From positions 1,907,969-1,971,968 of the forward strand of contig JAREIK010003088.1 of assembly GCA_029783825.1 (NCBI GenBank): DNA of 64,000 nt, in the 5' to 3' direction. The number at the start of each line of letters is the position of its first letter. Within the stretch, counting starts at the first letter, position 1. A program made the translations under genes and the position numbers. The notes below the pieces were generated by a model that did not search any database, was not told the DNA's origin, and saw only the letters and a list, made by a program, of their open reading frames with translations. The DNA is from Sapria himalayana (lineage: Eukaryota; Streptophyta; Magnoliopsida; Malpighiales; Rafflesiaceae). Below, piece after piece: positions 23,288-34,250 of the stretch.

Positions 23288-24259
23288 TTACTCGTTCTGT
23301 AAAACCAGCACTCTGGTTGGATATGTTCTTACAGTTCTTTGAACTTGCCCAAACTTTTTACAGTTTTGGCACTGATTTTGTTTTCTAAACCAACACTCTG
23401 TCGCAGTGTGGTTTAGTCTCTTGCAAATAGTGCAAGAAGAACCTTGTTCCTTAGATGAGTCTGAAGAATGAGTAGAGAAAGAGCCTGTTTTAATTTTATT
23501 TTTATTTTTATTTTTAGATCCATACCTTAGTGCATTTTTCTTGTTCCTCATATCTCTGTATTGCTCCTCAGCCTTAATAGAGTTATCTTCCCATCTTGAC
23601 TGCATTGCAGTCTCTGCAGAACTTTCTGCTCTCTTCAGTAATCGACCCTCATAAGACTTCAGGGAGCTCAAAACTTGCTGGATGGAGAGTTTTGATAGGT
23701 CATTGGTCTCCTCAATAACTGCCACAATGGCATCAAATTTATCAGGCATGCAGATTAAAAGTTTTTCAACCAATCGAGTCTCATAGACATTTTCTCCATG
23801 AATCTTCAGTTGATTAACAATATCTAAGAACTGAGTTGAAAACTCAGTAAGAGAATCTGAGTTTTTCATACTCAGATTCTCGAAGTCTTTTCTCAAGGAG
23901 TGCAGAAGAGCTCCTCGAGCCTTCTTATCTCCTTGATATTCTTCGATTAGGAGGTCCCATGCCTCCTTGGCTTGAGTGCAGCCAAGTAATCTAGGAAATA
24001 TCGCATTACTTACACCTTGTTGGATGAAAAGTAATGCCTTAGCATTTAATTTCCTCAATTCCTTCTCTTGTAACAGTTCTTTACCTTCCAGAATAGAGAA
24101 ATTAGGAGCTTCTTCATATCCAGAAACCACTATTTCCCATATGTCTTGGGAGATAAATAATGTTCGCATTTTGACAAGCCAATAGTCAAAATTATCACCA
24201 TCAAACAGGGGAATAGGAATTAAACCCGAGTTTGATGTTTTTTGAGTTTTTGAAAACAT
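23288..24259 (-). CDS. Copia GAG (323 aa)
   Basis: Starts MFSKTQKTSNSGLIPIPLFD, with the UBN2-type capsid region (FDGDNFDYWLVKM, TQAKEAWDLL) and one CX2CX4HX4C zinc knuckle (CTICKRLNHTATEC). A second cysteine pair (CQNCKKFG) follows, after which the frame diverges from the expected gag-protease reading and ends at a stop; a 1-nt shift around 23310-23345 explains this. Confidence 0.9.
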   Translation of the reverse strand: MFSKTQKTSNSGLIPIPLFDGDNFDYWLVKMRTLFISQDIWEIVVSGYEEAPNFSILEGKELLQEKELRKLNAKALLFIQQGVSNAIFPRLLGCTQAKEAWDLLIEEYQGDKKARGALLHSLRKDFENLSMKNSDSLTEFSTQFLDIVNQLKIHGENVYETRLVEKLLICMPDKFDAIVAVIEETNDLSKLSIQQVLSSLKSYEGRLLKRAESSAETAMQSRWEDNSIKAEEQYRDMRNKKNALRYGSKNKNKNKIKTGSFSTHSSDSSKEQGSSCTICKRLNHTATECWFRKQNQCQNCKKFGQVQRTVRTYPTRVLVLQNE

Positions 24260-24474
24260 AATATCTTAAGAACAGCTTGAAAAAATATGAACAGAAAGTT
24301 GGGGTTTTGTTAAAAATAGGTTTTAAAAAACCACAAAACCTTTAGATCTGGTTAGATCTATGCTCGATCTTAAGAAATTTGTGAAATATATTTAGGTTTT
24401 CAGAGAACGCCTAACTGGAGAAATTAGATTTGAATATTGTTCAAAAATAATTTCAATCGCAGTTAAGTATCGAT

Positions 24475-24486
24475 GCTCTAATACCA
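24475..24486 (-). other. Copia primer-binding site
   Basis: TGGTATTAGAGC on the minus strand, 3 nt inside the 5' LTR; 11 of 12 bases match the usual plant initiator-tRNA-Met primer site TGGTATCAGAGC. Confidence 0.85.
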
Positions 24487-24489
24487 CAA

Positions 24490-24806
24490 TGTTGTTTTAA
24501 AACAACTATTTCTTGTTTAACACAAGAAATTCTCAAGAACAGAAGCATAAACTAGAAGAAGAAGAGATGAACAGAGGAGAAGAAGAGAGGAAGAAATATC
24601 ACGCAGCAGAGCAATTCAAAAAACAAATCAGTAAATGATCCAGCAGCTAGGTCAAAAAAAATATCGGCTCTTATATCAGTCCGATAATTAAAACGCGTAA
24701 ATTTATTAAAGAATAAAACTTTACAGTAATGCACGATAATTGCTCATTAAGGGCAAATTTGTAACTTTACTTCCATATCTCAACACAATCGAACAGCCCG
24801 TCAACA
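24490..24806 (-). repeat. Copia 5' LTR
   Basis: 317 bp, TG...CA ends, followed immediately by the second TGTAT target-site copy at 24807-24811. Confidence 0.95.
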
Positions 24807-25508
24807 TGTATATCCATTTGGCTATGGCTTGAGCTACACCCAATTTGCATACAGATTGTCTTCCCTGCTAGAGCCCGTCCGCATCAGGCTCACCCAACTG
24901 CAACACTGTCGCGACCTAAAATACACCGAGAACACATACAAGCCTGCGTGCCATTCTGTTCCGACAGACAACTTACGCTGCGGAGAAGAAATCGAGTTTG
25001 AGGTGGATGTTAAGAATGTGGGAAGCAGGAATGGAAGCGAGGTGGTGATTGTGTATCAGAGCCCGCCGGAAGGAGTGCAGGATACTCACATCAAACAAGT
25101 GATTGGATTCAAGAAGGTGTTCCTCCCCGCAGGAGCCGCGGAGAAGGTGAAGTTTGTGTTCGACGTCTGCGAGAGCCTCAGAATTGTTGATTTTAATGGC
25201 TACTCCGTTCTCCCCGCAGGAATGCACACCATTTTTGTTAATCAGCACAGGGTCGCTGCTGCTGTTCAAGTTAGCTTTTCGTAGATTTCATGTCCACCTC
25301 GTCATGGTTTTATGTCAGATTTGCGTTTTCTGCCCCCAAGGCCCAAACACATACTAATTTTAACAATGACTTCTTGTTTTAAGATTAAAAAAATACATTA
25401 AAATTTAAAATAATTACATTTTTCTGTTCAATATATCAAAAATCCATGATTAAAAATAATTACATTTTTAATTCTCATTTTTATATTTATTCAAACCCAT
25501 GAACTCAG

Positions 25509-25926
25509 CATACTGATTAATTAATGTGTGTGTGTGTGTAAGCATATCAAATATAAATATATAAAGATATAAATATATAAATATATATACATATATATAC
25601 ATATATACACACACACACAAACACACACACACACACATATAACTATATAAACATTTTAAATATATAAACAAATAAATATATAAACATATAAAAATATATA
25701 CAAATAAAGATATACATATATAAATTATTGGATAATCCAAAATCTAATAATTTTTTGTTTGATAATACTAGTGAATATTTTTTTTTATGTTTCGATTTAA
25801 TTATACTACAGAAATATTTTGTTTTGGTTCCACATACGGATTAATTAATATGTGTGTGTGTGTGTAAGCATATCAAATATAAATATATAAAGATATAAAT
25901 ATATAAATATATATACATATATAAAC

Positions 25927-25957
<31 letters not shown>

Positions 25958-26172
25958 AACACACACACACAAACACACACACACACACACATAACTATAT
26001 AAACATTTTAAATATATAAACATATAAAAATATATACAAATAAAGATATACATATATAAATTATTGGATAATCCAAAATATATTAATTTTTTGTTTGATA
26101 ATACTTGTGAATATTTTTTTTATGTTTCGAATTATTTATATTACAGAAAAATTTTGTTTTGGTTCCACATAC
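25509..26172. repeat. tandem duplication of a (TA)/(CA) microsatellite block
   Basis: Two head-to-tail copies of about 325-340 bp (25509-25831 and 25832-26172). Each runs from catac-gattaattaat through (GT)n, tataaatat repeats, (CA)n and attattggataatccaaaat to ttttgttttggttccacatac. Copies differ mainly in microsatellite length. Confidence 0.85.
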
Positions 26173-26342
26173 AGCTTCAATCAACTTATGTATCACCTCT
26201 ACTAGCCTTAAAAAATCAAAGATGACGACGTTACAATGGTGTAGCATTGCTGAGCCAAAGCCACATAGATATTTAATCCCAAAATAAATAAACATCAATG
26301 CATTAATTAAGCATTTTGGTTTCATTATTAATTAAATATCAT

Positions 26343-26374
<32 letters not shown>

Positions 26375-27629
26375 ATAAATTTCAATTTAATAATAATCAA
26401 ATTAATTTGATAAACAATCATCTTTGATACATACATGACATATGGATAAGAATACCTCGAGAGAGGCTGAATAAAATCTAATCATTAGAGATTTTTTTGA
26501 GATTATTGTTTGTCTCAGAACAAGCATTTGAGGAATTTAGATCAATCATCTTCAATCTCTTCTAAGGATATATCATAGCAGTACACCTTTCTCTAGTAGT
26601 ACTGCCTATCTTACTTTCACCATGTGACCTTTGAATAGTGAGTGTGAGCTATTTTAATCAAAAAATTTAACCATAATACATCGTATAAAATATATTTCAA
26701 GCTTTCAAAAATTTCTATCAATCCTACACAAATATGTATGTTTCAAATTGTCCAATATATATATATGTGTGTGTGTGTGTGTGTATCCGGGCAGAATCAT
26801 ATAAGCACATATATATATATATATATATATGCTTATATGATCCTACCCGTATATTAAAAATAGTAAATAACCATAACTTTTACACATGCATAATATATAT
26901 TTTATTTCCAAAACCAACTATATATTTACATAATTAAAATACAATTAAAATTTATCTTACATCCAAATAATACAAATCAAATGAATTATAAATATAATTG
27001 AAAACACATTTAGTATTATGTTTTAATCTTGGATTCAAAGTTCTTGAAGAATGTCGAGTACCATTGTCACAACATGAGCACATCATGAACATATCATGAT
27101 CTTAACATGAGCAAAACCCAATCACAGCACGAGCATAACATACTATTGCATGAACAATCTTTTCTCGAACATCGCATGAACAATCTTCTCCCATGAGCCT
27201 AAGAACCAAATACAATCCCAAAAAGCAAGCTCAATGAAAAGCCACAATAGGCCCGAACTATAATTAGGTCTAGGAGAAGGACAATGTCATTAACATGGAT
27301 GAAAGATTACATGATACGCAGGACTAATTCAATTTTTTTTATTTTGAGTTTGTTTGTTCATTATTTTTGTGTTGTTTTTTATTTTTCTATATTCAAGTGT
27401 TGTGTTTTATTTTTTTTTTTTTTTTTGATTGCTAATTTTTGTTTTTCTAGTTTTTAATAACCTTGATTTTTGTAATACCTTGCTTAAGGTTGATTATATA
27501 ATTTGAACTTAGGGAATCAAGGGCATGGAGAATACTTATCTTTCCTTCTCCTTTCCTCTCTCTTTGTATGATTGTCATGTTCTTTTCTTCTTGCATGTCT
27601 TATGAAGATAGGAGCTGATACTCACTTGA
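26173..27629. other. intergenic, no gene seen
   Basis: AT-rich DNA with (TA)n runs at 26342-26370 and a (TA)/(GT)/(TA) cluster at 26755-26832, where cataagcatatat-like arms form an imperfect palindrome. A patch of acatgagcacatcatgaaca-type short repeats lies at 27060-27190. Confidence 0.5.
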
Positions 27630-30600
27630 CACTGCAAAAAAAAGACCCTTTTAAAAATGCTCGATTCTATTTCTAATTTCAATAAATTTTCAAATAGCAA
27701 CGTAATTAGAAACATAAAGAATCCATTTCTAAAGTACTCCTTTCTAAACTTTTGAAATGGATAGCATTTGAGCAGTTCTAAAAAGAGAAATTGATGTTTT
27801 CCATCACTAAAATTAACGTTGGTGAATGGATCTTGAATTTCATCACTAATTCAATGATGAAAAAGATTAGAAATATAATATTTATTTCTAAATTAGAGAT
27901 GTTGCATAAATTTTAATATTAGAAATGGTTTTAGAAATGATATTTTTAATTTCAATTGTTTGCAATAGGAACTTGTCCTATTTGTGTAGTTTTCATTTGT
28001 TGTATACATTATACAAAAGCTCATTTCAAAATTTATAGAGTTGATCTATATTTCACTAAATATGTAATAAAATAAATAACATCTTCCTTTATTTAATATT
28101 ATAAAAAATTGCAACTTATGACTTTTAGAAAATATTAAGACATTAAAGCTACACACCTTATCTCATTTCAATCCAAAATTATATAATAATGATGTTACTA
28201 CATATGGTGTATATATAGTAATATCTGCATGTATTCAGTGACGACAACACTACAAATGTCTCTTTGTATTCTCCTACACTCGTGGAGGAAACATCAGCAC
28301 CACCTCATCATGACAGATATGGATTGATTGCCATTAATATTCCATCTTTATTTCATTTTGCACCGAAAGGTATTAATAGCTTCGTCTCACCTATCTTAGG
28401 AAGCCTGTGCATTGGTATTATAGTATCTACGTTGATAGGATATTCATAATCAATAATTTGAATACCAAGTTATGAGAAAATTTTCATTTGGCCCATAATT
28501 GATAATAAATAGTATGCATCTTTCTTTATTACTATATACATGCATTATCATTTTTCATTATTTTTGTTTTAAATAAATATAAAATAAATGTGAATAAAAT
28601 TATAAGTATATTATAATGTTTAAAATTTGGTAATTTAAACTAATAACAAAGTATGATATCGCTACTTATCGAACATTATCATTTAGAATTGAAATAATAG
28701 TTGTGTTACAATATTTTGGATAATAAATATAAATAAATTAAATATTAACTTAGTAGTAGAAAAATTGGTGTAATTTATTTATATGTATATGTACATACTA
28801 ATAATAAATCACCCATAGGTTTATTCATCATATTTCTCATATAATCAGAAAGATATTTAAGAAGAAATTAGTTCCCAAGGGTATAAAGTAGAGCAAAGTA
28901 CCTCCAACTATGAAAGAATTTTATTGAGAAGAATATGTGGTGTAATTTTCATGCATTCACTTGTTATTCAATTTGGTGTAATGTGATTTACTCATAAAAT
29001 AAATATAATACAATACATTATTATTTTATTTGGTTTTTATAGAAAAGTACAAATGGAATAATATTTTGGTATTCTCGGTAAAGGATACATAAAAATATGT
29101 GACAAGTGTGAGATACAATGACAAGCTTAGCAAATAGAGATAAAAATATGATAAAGATGCAGAGCCTAATAGTACCTCCCTAAGTGTTTGGATAATATAA
29201 AATGAATACTAGAATGGTAATGGGTTCAAGGCATTGACCCAAATGGTCTCACACAATCATTAATTTGAGAAAGTAAGTGAATGATTATGACCTTCGAAAC
29301 ATATTGAAGGTTCAAATGAGACTTACTAATATTCAATAGATTTGGTATAATTGTCTTTCATTTTATGTTATTATTTAAATTTTTTGAATGCAAAAGATAA
29401 TATATGTGTGATAAAGCATGATATTCCTTAATAGTAACTATTATTTATTTTCAATAGGTTAAGTTAAGACATCCACCAACACCATTTGAAGTATTCAAGT
29501 AAATAAACAAGAAGAATGATAGAACATTCGTGGACAAGTGGTCAAATGATACAAATGTGAATTTCTCATTTTATACTTGTAGTTTCAAATATAATCTACA
29601 ATTAAAAAAAGGAAATAATGTAAAAAAATTAATTCTTTTGTCATTCACTGTGAATAATATGCAAACTCAATTATATTTTTTTATTGTAACAGATGAGTTA
29701 TTATTCATGGACTCGTTAAATATAATGACTAACTTTATTTTTATAATATTTTTAAGTAGAAAGATGATAGCTTCTTGTGCTAGTATAAATTTTTATCTAA
29801 ATATTTTAATGATGAGTTATGTTGAGTTTCAACAATTATAGGAAGATGTGTAGAATATAGTTTCGATTGCTTTACAATTGATAGATCCTTCTATAGAGGT
29901 GCCATAGATTAATATTTTGCATATTTACATTCAGGCTATCTAAGTGAAGCTAAAAAAATAGCAAGTGTATGTTCTTGGTACCCATGCATCTATATTTTAT
30001 CCAAGTTCTGTTTGGAGTTTTTCATCATATTCCAATTACAATAATATGTGTGATGATAGGTTGCATGAAGAGATGCATGAAATTTAGGTTTTGCAAGAGA
30101 AAAATGTGGAGATACAAAAAAAAATAAAGAGATGCAAATGAAATTGAAGAAATGAAAAAAAAGAAAGGATGAAATAATGAAGAGAATGGATGAAATGCAA
30201 AAAAAAGATATTAAAGATAGAAAAAATTATGTGAAACTTGAAAGAGACATTATCTATTTTTCATCATTTGAAGGTATGTAATTTAAAGATAGAATAAGGA
30301 CTTGTAGTTATTTATGATATTGTGTTATTAATTTTTTTTAAACTAAATATTATTATTGTGAAATTATTGTTTTTTTATTAATATTTTTTTTAATTAAGTT
30401 ATGAATTATATATTGTATTTTATGGACATTTTTGTTTGTTATCTAACATGTTATTTTGTAGTGGATATTATGTGAATATTTATTTGATAAATAATATATG
30501 GATATGATTATTTAATTATAGTTTATAATTTTTTTTTTAGTTTTACAATTGTTAATTACGTTTTATCCTTCAAATTACATACCTTCAATTTTTTTTTAAG

Positions 30601-31597
30601 TTATTCATTATTATTACAAATAAACTTTAAATATCTGATATAATTTTTATAAATTATTCATTGTTAATGTTGCATCATTAGTATGATTTGTTTTTTAAAA
30701 AGTATTGCATTTCATCAAATCCTAGTAAGCAAACAAAGTCCAAATTAAATAGCATGAACAAACTATATGTCAATCAAAAATTACACTAAAAATTCATACC
30801 TCGAGTAGGTAACTCAAAAAATTAACAAATCCAAGAATGTGAAAAAAATATAAAATATATAATTTATCAATTAGAATTATAATGATTTAGCAAAATAATA
30901 AGAGAGAACTCGATAAGATTGTTAAAAATGAAAATAAACTATGCGCAACATCAAAACGCACAGATATAGATATTCTTACATATAATACATATGAGATAAA
31001 ATAAAAATCATAATTTCATAATTTAATTATGGATGAATTGCATATTGATCAATAATTGGAGGAAATAAGATCCATAAATAATTTGGACGAACTCAGAATC
31101 TAAATGAAAAACCCCCAATGCCCTAACTTTGTTCAAAGTTTCAAAGTGTTATTCGATAAATTAATTATCATAATTTAGCGATAAAATTAATTTTCGTCTC
31201 TAAATTTAGCGATGGAATATTAGTCCATTGCAAAATTTTTAAAAATTATATAATGACAGATGTGCATGATGTTTCTCATTTAATGATGTCAATATATTTC
31301 ATTACTAAAAATAAAAATAGATAAATATTTCATTTCTAAAAATACATAGATACAAAAATTTCCATTGGTAAATACCATGAAAGTGTATCCGCATCCCATT
31401 TTATGTTATAATTAGCAATGGAAATTAAAAAACATATAACAACCCATTGCTATTAGTGATAGTTTTTTTTTTCATTTCTAATTAATTCATGTTTTATCAT
31501 TTCCATTTCTAATACATTTTAATTCAATTCCTAATTTTAGAAACAAAAATGGGCGTTTCTAATTTTCATTTATAATTACTTCTTTTCTCATAGCGTG
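27630..31597. mobile_element. degenerate CACTA (En/Spm-like) transposon
   Basis: Left end CACTGCAAAAAAAAG and right end (complement) CACGCTATGAGAAAAG resemble CACTA termini. Both subterminal regions are dense in short motifs of the catttctaaa/atttctaattt type in both orientations, typical of the class. An internal transposase relic is present at 29457-30250. The flanking trinucleotides (tga, aag) do not match, so the exact ends or the target duplication are lost. About 4.0 kb. Confidence 0.7.
29457..30250 (+). pseudogene. CACTA-associated TNP-type protein relic
   Basis: The translation from about 29460 reads RHPPTPFEVFK, a stop, then INKKNDRTFVDKWSND. This matches the plant En/Spm accessory transposase pattern (PPSPLEVFRRTH...WVDxRS, Transposase_24 family). 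A Lys/Glu-rich region predicted as coiled coil, broken by stops, follows at 30080-30250, as at the C-terminus of that family. Several stops and no start: non-functional. Confidence 0.7.
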
Positions 31598-33084
31598 AAG
31601 AGTATCATGCCAATATGGTTCTCTCTCTGCTGATGTAACATGTCACTAACATATTTATCACGGCCAAAATAATTTGGTTCCATCAACATATAACTAAAGA
31701 AGTTTCTTGGTAGATAAGAATCACAATGGCACAAGGTATCTAAGTAGTTGTTGCCGCCACCACAATAATCTGGGTCTAGGAAGCATGTTGATGCGAATGG
31801 AAAAAACTATAATAAAATACCAAACTATAATACTTTAATAGACTAGCTTGCACTGCTTTGCCATGGATCAACAATATTTAAAAAAAAACTAGAATATGAA
31901 ACTTGACATAAGCCACACAACTCCTTCCCATGCCAATCAAGCATTTGGTCACAATCTTTCTTGGATTCACAAGAAACCACACCAGCACAGTGCTCCTAGA
32001 AACCACACGAGCACAGTGCTCCTAGAAACCACCTTCCTAAGATGGTGAGAAATTCACTCAGCAAAGACCAAGTTGACAATGACGTTTAAAGTCAAAGCCA
32101 TACCGAGGTCATATGTATTGAAACAAAATGATTTACTTGATCAACCAAGCAACAAAGCATATATAGAATTTGAAATCTATCAGTATTTATGCTTGTTAGA
32201 ATAAGAGTGCAGACATATGAGTAGATGCCATGGAGGAAGTAGAGAAATATAGTGAGCTATAGCATGCTATTTCATGTTTCTTTTAGTATTGTGGTCAATT
32301 TTATTATGCTTTCAAGACTCATCTTTTTTGTGAATCCACTAGTTTGTCAGCATAGTCAACATCTAGTTGCGACTGAAATTTTGTTCACATTTTAATTTTT
32401 GCTATTTAAGCCTGGTCGATATTTATTGTGAATAAATTGGTGGAAGAATAGTATTATTTAGTAATCTAACTGATAATTAATTCAAAAAAAAAACAATATT
32501 TTATCAATTCATCATGAATTATGTGATGGAATATGAGATAAACCTATATAACACAAAAACTAAAAAAAAATAATAAAATTAATTAATTAGTAAGTCTATT
32601 CTATCATTTCATAATATCACTTAATTAACTTGTAAATTTTTATGAGTATTTTTTCCTATTATTATGTTATAATGAGATCGTGCTTTCTTCGATATAGAAA
32701 TTGATGATAGAAATTCATGCCAGGTGTGCCTGGTAGAGTAGACAGGTTTTAACTAATTTAGTTTAAAATTTGTTATTTGAGTTTGCTTTTAATTTTAATA
32801 TTAATTAATTTAAATGAGAATATGAGTGATATCATTTAATGTGAATAATATAAATGATCAAAAGAAAAATGTTAAAATTTTAAATTATAAAACTATTTTT
32901 GAAAAATACAAGGTGGGGCATCTAGCTATAAAAAAAGAAAAGGGGACAACCTATCCCTTATCTACAAATTAAAGCCTATTTTTTGAAAATGTGATGTTCA
33001 TTTTCATGAAATTATTAGCCCTATTTTAATGGCTTGCAGTGTTGGCACAATAGCCATGGCTGGCATTTTAATTTATTGCGATGT
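31598..33084. other. intergenic, no gene seen
   Basis: AT-rich DNA between the CACTA relic and the right arm of the inverted duplication. Contains a short tandem copy (accacacgagcacagtgctcctagaa, about 31975-32025). No coding or RNA gene signal. Confidence 0.5.
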
Positions 33085-33205
33085 TCACTTATATATATAT
33101 ATGTATGTATGTATGTATGTATAATATATGTAGAAGTTGGAATGAAATCTGATGTTTAAACTTAAGATTAATATAAATATATATATTATTTGATCATTTT
33201 TTTTT

Positions 33206-33935
33206 GGGAATTGTGTTTTGGTGTACTCCCAACAAAATAATTAAAAAAACTTAACTAATTTTTTAATATTTGAAAAATAATACACCAAATATTTAACAAA
33301 TTAAAATTTGATGTACTCAAATATATAAACCCTAATATAGCCTTAATAAATTTTTGCTCAATCTCCACTTACTCTCCCCTGTAAAACTCACCATCTTCTC
33401 TGTAACTTGCCTCTCGCCTTGTCCCCTCGCTCTTCCCCTCACCTAATTCCTTTGCATGATCCTCTTGCCCTTTCTCCTCGCACTCTCTATTTAGGTGGAG
33501 GAGCTCGTGGAGTTCCACGACCTCCTCCGTTGAGCTTGTCGGTGGAACATGATGGAGTTAACAGAAGAGATTGATGAAGCCTATTGAGCTCAATTGAGGA
33601 GCTAGATGGAGCCCATCGAGCTCAAAGTAAGAGCTAATTGAGCTCCATTGAGTTCTAGCAAGCTCATCCACCTCGATGGAGAGGGTGAGGAGAGAGGGCG
33701 AATTAGATGGAAGAGAGTGAGTTTTACTTTTACATGGGAGAAGTGAGGGGAGAGGGCAAGGGGGTTGGGCGAGTGGATTGAGAAAGAGTAAAAATTTATT
33801 AAGGGTATATTAGTATTTATATGTTTGAATACTATAATTTTAATTTTTTTAGAGTCTGGTACTTTTTTTTAATTATTAATAGATGAGTTAAGTTTTTTTA
33901 ATTATTTTGTTGTGAATGTTCCAAAACATAATTTA
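33206..33935. mobile_element. long-TIR MITE / foldback element in the SLU7 promoter
   Basis: Same family and same insertion site as 1795-2203: begins GGGAATTGTGTTTTGGTGTA and ends with the inverted counterpart (gaatgttccaaaacataatt). The interior is longer here, with about 400 bp of CT/GA-rich sequence (33360-33780) including gagctcg/cgagctc inverted motifs, mostly missing from the other copy. It lies 240-980 bp upstream of the SLU7 TATA box. Confidence 0.72.
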
Positions 33936-34174
33936 TTAATTTTTTTTTTCCAGATAAATGAATCATTGATTTTATATATTTATTTATTTTCTTTGGTTAT
34001 TTACCAGATTACCATTCCAGAATAACTGAATTCCCACCCGCTGCCCTTGGCGACACTGCCATCTCTCGTTCGTCAATCTTCAGAGGGGACCAGACCTGTT
34101 ATCAGCTCTCCCTCTGTTGCTGGTCGGAACATAACGATTTCCGTCTTGATTTCCCCTCGTTCGTGGGGCTGGAT

Positions 34175-34182
34175 TATAAATA
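34175..34182 (+). promoter_or_regulatory. TATA box of SLU7
   Basis: TATAAATA, 69-76 bp before the ATG at 34251; conserved in the duplicate copy. Confidence 0.65.
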
Positions 34183-34250
34183 CCATTTCTATTTTGATTA
34201 ATCGCTCGGGACGTGTTTTTTGTTAGGGATTTGAATCCTGAAAGTTGATA

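Larger units (their letters stand above)
19797..24806 (-). mobile_element. young Ty1/Copia LTR retrotransposon inside the xylosidase pseudogene
   Basis: 5010 bp, bounded by LTRs that start TGTTG and end CAACA, with a 5-bp target duplication TGTAT (19792-19796 and 24807-24811). Transcribed on the minus strand, order GAG-PR-IN-RT-RNaseH as in Copia. The LTRs differ at only a few positions, indicating recent insertion, after or while the host gene was already decaying. Two frameshifts (gag/protease boundary and early integrase) make this copy non-autonomous. Confidence 0.97.
16891..25284 (+). pseudogene. BXL: GH3 beta-xylosidase pseudogene split by a Copia element
   Basis: Recognisable exons: 16891-17320, 18002-18306, 18429-18599, 18710-19566, 19668-19796, resuming after the Copia insertion at about 24812-25284. 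It has a signal peptide, [52 protein letters not shown] and an intact C-terminal tail ending QVSFS. Lesions: a 7-bp tandem duplication gtccacg at 17140-17146 leading to a stop at 17167; a 1-nt loss near 18181-18185; a 1-nt gain in the T-run at 18468-18471; an in-frame TAA at 19320; and the Copia insertion between TYK and YPFGYGLSYTQF. The donor after 18599 is GC. Compared with the intact neighbour it lacks two introns and has one extra (19567-19667), so the two are different subfamily members rather than a fresh tandem copy. Confidence 0.93.

Noticed and set aside
28264..28449. 61-residue frame in the CACTA-like region
   Set aside because: Low similarity to anything recognised; treated as part of the decayed transposon.
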